DNA from: Ramlibacter sp. Leaf400
Lineage (GTDB): Bacteria; Pseudomonadota; Gammaproteobacteria; Burkholderiales; Burkholderiaceae_C
Reading direction: 5' to 3'
Length of the DNA stretch: 64,000 nt
NCBI RefSeq assembly: GCF_001424545.1
Contig: NZ_LMQL01000009.1
Location: 62,001-126,000 of the forward strand
Shown here: piece by piece, positions 61,181 to 64,000 of the stretch
Numbering within the stretch: the first letter of the stretch is position 1
Layout of the letters: each line of letters opens with the position of its first letter
The notes under the pieces: generated by a model
What the model was told of the DNA's origin: nothing
The model's input: only the letters and a program-made list of their open reading frames with translations
Database searches by the model: none
Program-made: the position numbers and the translations under genes

Positions 61181-62894
61181 AGCGACCCATCATTGCGTGG
61201 TCTTCGTGGATGGTGTTGTGGCAGTGCATGAGGTACTTGCCGGGGAAGTCGCGAAAGCGCAGGAACACCTGCACGTTCTCGTTGGGACCGAGGTAGAAGA
61301 TGTCCTTGCGCCCGCGTTCCCACGCGGGCGGCGCGACGCCGTTGCGCTGCAGGATCCGGCCCTCCTCGAAGTGGATGTGCACCGGATGCGCCCAGCCGCC
61401 GCTGGTGTTGCGCAGGTTCCAGATCTCCGCGGTGCCCATCTTCGGGCTGACGATGGGCCGGTTGTTGAACAGCCTGTCGTTGATGGTCCAGCCGCTGCTG
61501 GAGCGGCCGAAGTTGAAGTTGCGCGTGGCCACCACCTCGGACATGTTGATCGGCGGCTGCTCGCGCAGGCGGCCCAGGACCCGGCTGTTGTCCGGACCGG
61601 GCAGGGCCCGGTCCACCACGAACTTGAGCACCTGCACCGGCGTCGTGAGGAAATCCGGCTCCGGCCGCCGGCCGTCCACGTGCTTGAGGCGGTTGGTCAG
61701 GAACAGCTCAGAGCCCACCGGGAACTTGGAGAAGTCCACCACGATGTCGGCGCGTTCGGCCGCCCCCAGCGTGACGTTGCTGCGCAGGATCGGGGCCGCG
61801 AACAGGTTGCCGTCGCTGGAGATCTGGATGAAGCTCTGGACCAGGTTCTGGCGCCGCAGCTGCAGGTCCCACACGCGCGCCGTGCCCGCCGCCAGCAGCC
61901 GCAGGCGGTACTTGCGCGGCGCGACGTGGAACACCGGCTGGATCTTGCCGTTGACCAGGAACTTGTCGCCGATGAAGCCGTCCTGGTTGAACTGGTCGAA
62001 CATCAGGTAGCCACCGGTGTCGAAGTGCCGGTCGGCCAGCATCAGGGGCACGTCGAACTCGCCGCTGGGCAGCCGCAGGGCATTGGTGTTGGGGTCGTTC
62101 TCGTTGCCCGAATCGAGGTCGTCGAAGGCCAGGAAGAAGCCGGCCATGCCGCGGTAGACGTTGGGCGCGGTGAAGTCGGCGCGGTGGTCGTGGTACCACA
62201 TCGTGCCCAGGGCCTCGCGCGGATCGCCGATGCCGCCGTACTGGTCCACGCCGGCGTACACCATCGGGTAGTGGTGGTCCTTGTACTCGCCCGGCCGGGT
62301 CAGCGTCGAGCCGTATGCGGTCTTGCTGAACCAGTCGACCGGGTAGCCGTCGCTCTCCGAAGGCGTGTGCAGGTTGTGCAGGTGCACCGAGATGTCGGGC
62401 GAGCCGTAGCCCTGCAGGGCGTTGGGCAACTGGTTGCGGAAGCGCACCAGGATCGGCTTGCCGTAGCGGGCGTGGAACAGCGGGCCGGGCACCTGCCCTT
62501 CATAGCCCCACACCTCCTGCGTCGGCAACTCCTGATGGAACCGGTGCGAGCCCACCTTGACGTCGACGCGGTACAGCAGCTGCGGCGGAAATCGGGTCCA
62601 GGCCTGGTGGTCGGCGCGGCCGCATTCGGTGGCGTCGGCGATGGCAGCGCCCACCGGGCTGAGCGACGATTGCGGCTGGATCGGCTGCTGGATCGGCAGC
62701 TCCTCCACCCAGGGCGTGGTGGGCGGGCTGGGCGGGCGCGGCGGCGGAAGCGCGGTTTGTCCGCCGGCCCGCTGCGGCGCCGCCACGAGACCCGCGGCCG
62801 CCGACGCACCGACCGTCTTGAGCAGCATGCGCCGTGTGCCGCTGCGGGGCCCCCCGGCACCGGTTCCAGGACTTGAATCGTTTCGATCGCTCAT
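61164..62894 (-). CDS. Tat-exported multicopper oxidase
   Basis: A 576-residue periplasmic three-domain cupredoxin oxidase. The twin-arginine signal is GTRRMLLKTVG. The four copper-binding motifs are HLHNLH, WYHDHRAD, HPVHIHFEEG and HCHNTIHEDHAMM; the last has the axial Met of the type 1 site. A Pro-rich stretch (PPPRPPSPPTTP) follows the signal. It resembles spore-coat CotA/bilirubin-oxidase-like and copper-resistance oxidases more than CueO. ATG 62894 follows GGAGG. Cotranscribed with the SCO gene. Confidence 0.9.
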   Translation of the reverse strand: MSDRNDSSPGTGAGGPRSGTRRMLLKTVGASAAAGLVAAPQRAGGQTALPPPRPPSPPTTPWVEELPIQQPIQPQSSLSPVGAAIADATECGRADHQAWTRFPPQLLYRVDVKVGSHRFHQELPTQEVWGYEGQVPGPLFHARYGKPILVRFRNQLPNALQGYGSPDISVHLHNLHTPSESDGYPVDWFSKTAYGSTLTRPGEYKDHHYPMVYAGVDQYGGIGDPREALGTMWYHDHRADFTAPNVYRGMAGFFLAFDDLDSGNENDPNTNALRLPSGEFDVPLMLADRHFDTGGYLMFDQFNQDGFIGDKFLVNGKIQPVFHVAPRKYRLRLLAAGTARVWDLQLRRQNLVQSFIQISSDGNLFAAPILRSNVTLGAAERADIVVDFSKFPVGSELFLTNRLKHVDGRRPEPDFLTTPVQVLKFVVDRALPGPDNSRVLGRLREQPPINMSEVVATRNFNFGRSSSGWTINDRLFNNRPIVSPKMGTAEIWNLRNTSGGWAHPVHIHFEEGRILQRNGVAPPAWERGRKDIFYLGPNENVQVFLRFRDFPGKYLMHCHNTIHEDHAMMGRYDILP

Positions 62895-63300
62895 ACCACC
62901 TCCGCTGCGCGGCACCCCGGATGCAAGACCGCCCCTTGCTTCGAGGCTCAAGGTGCGGCGCGTCGTCGATTCAATTTAGGTGGTTGCGCATCGCGGCGAC
63001 AGGGGCCCCGACAGCAAGTTCTGGGGAGGGGCGGCGGGCCAGCGCTGAGCCGCGCCTGGAGGCCCGCGGGCGAGTCACGGTGGCGGCGACGCCAGGGCGG
63101 GGCCTGCCGATCCATGGCGGATCGTTCCGCAAGGCCGCATCGGGCCCGCCTCGCGGGCCGTGGCGGCACCGCGATGAACGCCGCACCGGGTGCCGGCGGC
63201 GGCTTGCATCCCGTCACGATTGATCAAGCTTGGAGCAAAAAAACCGGTTGACCCGGGGCGCCCCGTGGCGAGCCGGCCGCATCGCGGCCGAGGGCGGGCG
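62895..63300. other. Intergenic region without recognised gene
   Basis: 406 bp upstream of the multicopper oxidase. On the - strand, TTGAAT and TAAATT-like hexamers near 62965-62985 may belong to its promoter. Short frames here are Arg/Pro-rich and look like GC-frame artefacts. A run of eight A at 63236-63243 beside a CCGG-N5-CCGG hairpin could be a weak terminator for the next minus-strand gene. Confidence 0.45.
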
Positions 63301-63543
63301 TCAGCGCGGTGGCAGCACCGACTGCTGGAACTTCGATTCCGGCGGGAAGACGAGCGTCGACACCGCAGGATCGTGCAGGGTGTCGTCCCGACCCCTGCCC
63401 GCCTTCATCCACAGGAAGAGGCCTCCGCAGAGCAGCGCCAGCAGGGCGCCGGCCAGCAGCATGGCGCGGCCCTCGTACGCGGCCCAGGCGACGGCAGCGG
63501 CGGCGGCGACGGTGGCAAGGAGCCTCAGATGACTGGAAACCAT
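63301..63543 (-). CDS. Small membrane protein of unknown function
   Basis: An 80-residue protein with two hydrophobic segments (LRLLATVAAAAAVAWAA and AMLLAGALLALLCGGLFLWM) and a soluble C-terminal tail of about 30 residues. ATG 63543 is favoured over an upstream GTG. No family recognised. Divergent from the partial gene at the right edge. Confidence 0.55.
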   Translation of the reverse strand: MVSSHLRLLATVAAAAAVAWAAYEGRAMLLAGALLALLCGGLFLWMKAGRGRDDTLHDPAVSTLVFPPESKFQQSVLPPR

Positions 63544-63668
63544 GGCCCCAGCATACGGCAGGGCACCCGAGGCCACGCAAGTAGGGGATTTCAGGGATAG
63601 GCGAAGCCCGTCGACAACCGTGCGCCTGCCAAGGACGGCGCGGCAGAATACGGCGGCTCCTGCCGCCC

Positions 63669-64000
63669 ATGCTCACCACCATCGCGCCCTTCGCCACCCT
63701 CGTCCTCCTGCTGGTGTGGATGGGCTTCTTCATGCTGGGCTCGCTGCCGCTGATGATCCTGAAGCACGACACGCCGATGGACGCGCGCTTCATCCGCGGC
63801 CTGTTCGACGTGTACTACAAGGCCGTGATGGTCGCCGCCGCGGCCGGAACGCTGGCCCACGCCCTGGCCCATCGCCCGGCCACCACGGCGGTGATGGCGG
63901 CGGTGGGCGCCATCGCCTTCTGGAGCCGGCGCGGCATCCTGAGCCGCATGGACCGCCTGCGGACGACGATGACGGCGCACGACGCGGCGGGCATCCGCCG
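63669..64000 (+). CDS. Membrane protein of unknown function (cut by window edge)
   Basis: The frame from ATG 63669 is open to the window end (110 residues seen). Hydrophobic segments are FATLVLLLVWMGFFMLGSLPLMIL and, after a loop, AVMVAAAAGTLAHALAHR and AAVGAIAFW. It reads as an integral membrane protein of about four helices or more; I cannot assign a family. The minus-strand frame opposite is a shadow. Confidence 0.6.
   Translation, partial: MLTTIAPFATLVLLLVWMGFFMLGSLPLMILKHDTPMDARFIRGLFDVYYKAVMVAAAAGTLAHALAHRPATTAVMAAVGAIAFWSRRGILSRMDRLRTTMTAHDAAGIR

Noticed and set aside
62948..63217. Short Arg/Pro-rich frames in the gap upstream of the multicopper oxidase
   Set aside because: No ribosome-binding site and no protein-like composition; frames overlap each other on both strands as expected by chance at this GC content.

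Overview
The window looks like a chromosomal segment of a high-GC betaproteobacterium, most likely Burkholderiales/Comamonadaceae (Variovorax/Ramlibacter-like). This is inferred from the very high G+C, the long spurious antisense frames, eight Bug/TctC-type solute receptors, the queG / tsaE-amiC arrangement and the ATTCCCGC-type interspersed inverted repeats. No phage, plasmid, insertion sequence or CRISPR signature was seen.

Left part (1-25.5 kb): mostly housekeeping with small metabolic units. It holds the end of a NadR-like ATPase, hslO (Hsp33), a gamma-carbonic anhydrase, a DUF455 ferritin-like protein, a TctC / PLP-lyase / MFS operon, xerD, a second TctC, an AEC transporter, queG divergent from tsaE-amiC, a two-subunit Rieske oxygenase, a TPR protein, a UvrD-family helicase, an enolase-superfamily enzyme and a GMP reductase. 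Then comes a GntR-controlled set: a PhyH-type dioxygenase, a SAF-domain oxidoreductase and a hydroxyisobutyrate-dehydrogenase-like enzyme, with an arylformamidase-like hydrolase divergent to it. tRNA-Ala(CGC) and tRNA-Lys(CTT) follow, closed by a strong terminator.

Middle (25.7-41 kb): an IclR regulator divergent from a TctC and a TauD/TfdA-type dioxygenase, with twin IclR-like palindromes between them. The dioxygenase has a frame break near its C-terminus. Next are a hemerythrin-like protein, a ThDP enzyme, a histidine kinase and an esterase. A stress-flavoured group follows: YidB-like, DUF3597, large catalase and hemerythrin, next to a double-ATPase histidine kinase broken by a one-base frameshift. 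A GH18-like lipoprotein closes this part.

Right part (41-60 kb), the most interesting region: thirteen minus-strand genes run from 55955 down to 41063 with gaps of 0-62 bp and many 4-bp overlaps, divergent from a LysR gene. They encode an Old Yellow Enzyme-type flavoprotein, two metallo-beta-lactamase-fold hydrolases, four TctC receptors, four MmgE/PrpD proteins with different active-site signatures, a PrpB-like lyase and a phosphoglycerate-mutase-like protein. Ten of them form two five-gene modules of identical composition (one MBL, two TctC, two PrpD). A complete TctC-TctB-TctA operon beyond the LysR gene could supply the membrane part for the orphan receptors. This looks like a duplicated catabolic pathway for a carboxylated compound whose substrate cannot be named from sequence alone.

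Right edge (60-64 kb): a small lipoprotein, a Tat-exported multicopper oxidase overlapping an SCO-type copper protein, and two small membrane proteins, the last cut by the window end. Starts were chosen from ribosome-binding sites, overlaps and family N-termini. Several genes use GTG or TTG, and tsaE has no ordinary start codon.
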